Positions 45,566 through 45,567 of a stretch of DNA of 45,567 nt are shown here, piece after piece. Location of the stretch: positions 1-45,567 of the forward strand of contig JAEWFT010000023.1 in the NCBI GenBank assembly GCA_023388715.1. The letters run 5' to 3'. The position numbers and the translations under genes are program-made. The stretch is from Pseudomonadota bacterium. Lineage in GTDB: Bacteria; Pseudomonadota; Gammaproteobacteria; Xanthomonadales; Xanthomonadaceae. The notes beneath the pieces are model-generated. The model saw nothing but the letters and a program-made list of their open reading frames with translations. It was not told where the DNA came from and searched no databases. Position 1 is the stretch's first letter. Every line of letters begins with the position of its first letter.

Positions 45566-45567
45566 AA

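Larger units (their letters stand above)
42206..45567 (-). mobile_element. Integron gene-cassette array (part)
   Basis: Five complete cassettes, and the end of a sixth, each with one - strand gene followed by an attC site. Four of the five complete attC sites are 60-61 bp and nearly the same; in - strand orientation they match the aadA1-type attC (CTAACAATTC-x-TTCAAGCCG ... GCGTTAG-like). The orientation puts attI and the integrase gene to the right, beyond the window. No integrase is visible, so within this window it is indistinguishable from an array without one. Base composition is lower in GC than the chromosome. Confidence 0.93.

Overview
The window looks like chromosome from a GC-rich gammaproteobacterium, most probably a member of the Xanthomonadaceae/Lysobacteraceae. 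The atpD-atpC-glmU-glmS order, the style of btuB with its cobalamin riboswitch, and an integron with 60-bp attC sites all fit. This placement is inference; no rRNA or marker gene confirms it.

Left part (1-21065) is ordinary chromosome with one notable module. After the end of the ATP synthase operon and the GlcNAc genes glmU and glmS comes a complete selenocysteine package on the + strand (4883-15149). It holds a three-subunit, Tat-exported, quinone-linked formate dehydrogenase whose alpha subunit reads an in-frame TGA as selenocysteine just upstream of a bSECIS hairpin. Behind it lie fdhE, selA, selB, the 96-nt tRNA-Sec gene (selC) and selD. The only selenoprotein seen in the window and all the factors needed to make it therefore sit together. 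Convergent to it is btuB under a cobalamin riboswitch, followed by a TfoX C-terminal-like protein, free methionine-R-sulfoxide reductase, a TMEM175-like channel, bioD, a phasin and rppH.

Middle part (21128-38828) is a 17.7-kb integrative element in the 3' end of a tRNA-Met gene. It is bounded by 15-bp direct repeats (CACCCATAGCCACCA), carries a P4-type tyrosine integrase at the left end, and has TGACGGTA repeats at both ends. What looks like the original tRNA terminator now lies outside the right repeat. After a regulatory/accessory section (AlpA-like regulator, several unknown proteins) the cargo is one co-directional cluster. It encodes an SF2/SNF2-type helicase with a C-terminal DUF3883-like domain, a NYN ribonuclease-like protein, a small protein with a possible PD-(D/E)XK (QxK) site, a DUF1156 adenine methylase, a membrane-anchored coiled-coil protein, a small acidic protein (possibly DUF3780) and a DUF499 ATPase. 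This is a BREX/restriction-like anti-phage locus without PglZ. Between the helicase and the NYN gene are two tandem copies of a double hairpin whose stems co-vary around a constant TGCTA loop.

Right part (38829-45567) starts with small chromosomal genes on the - strand: TfoX N-terminal domain, a lipoprotein, MAPEG, small membrane proteins, DUF486 and DUF1801. From about 42206 to the end is an integron cassette array. All cassette genes are on the - strand with an attC site 3' of each, so attI and the integrase should lie to the right of the window. One cassette encodes a relative of the small lipoprotein encoded about 5.5 kb away in the chromosome.
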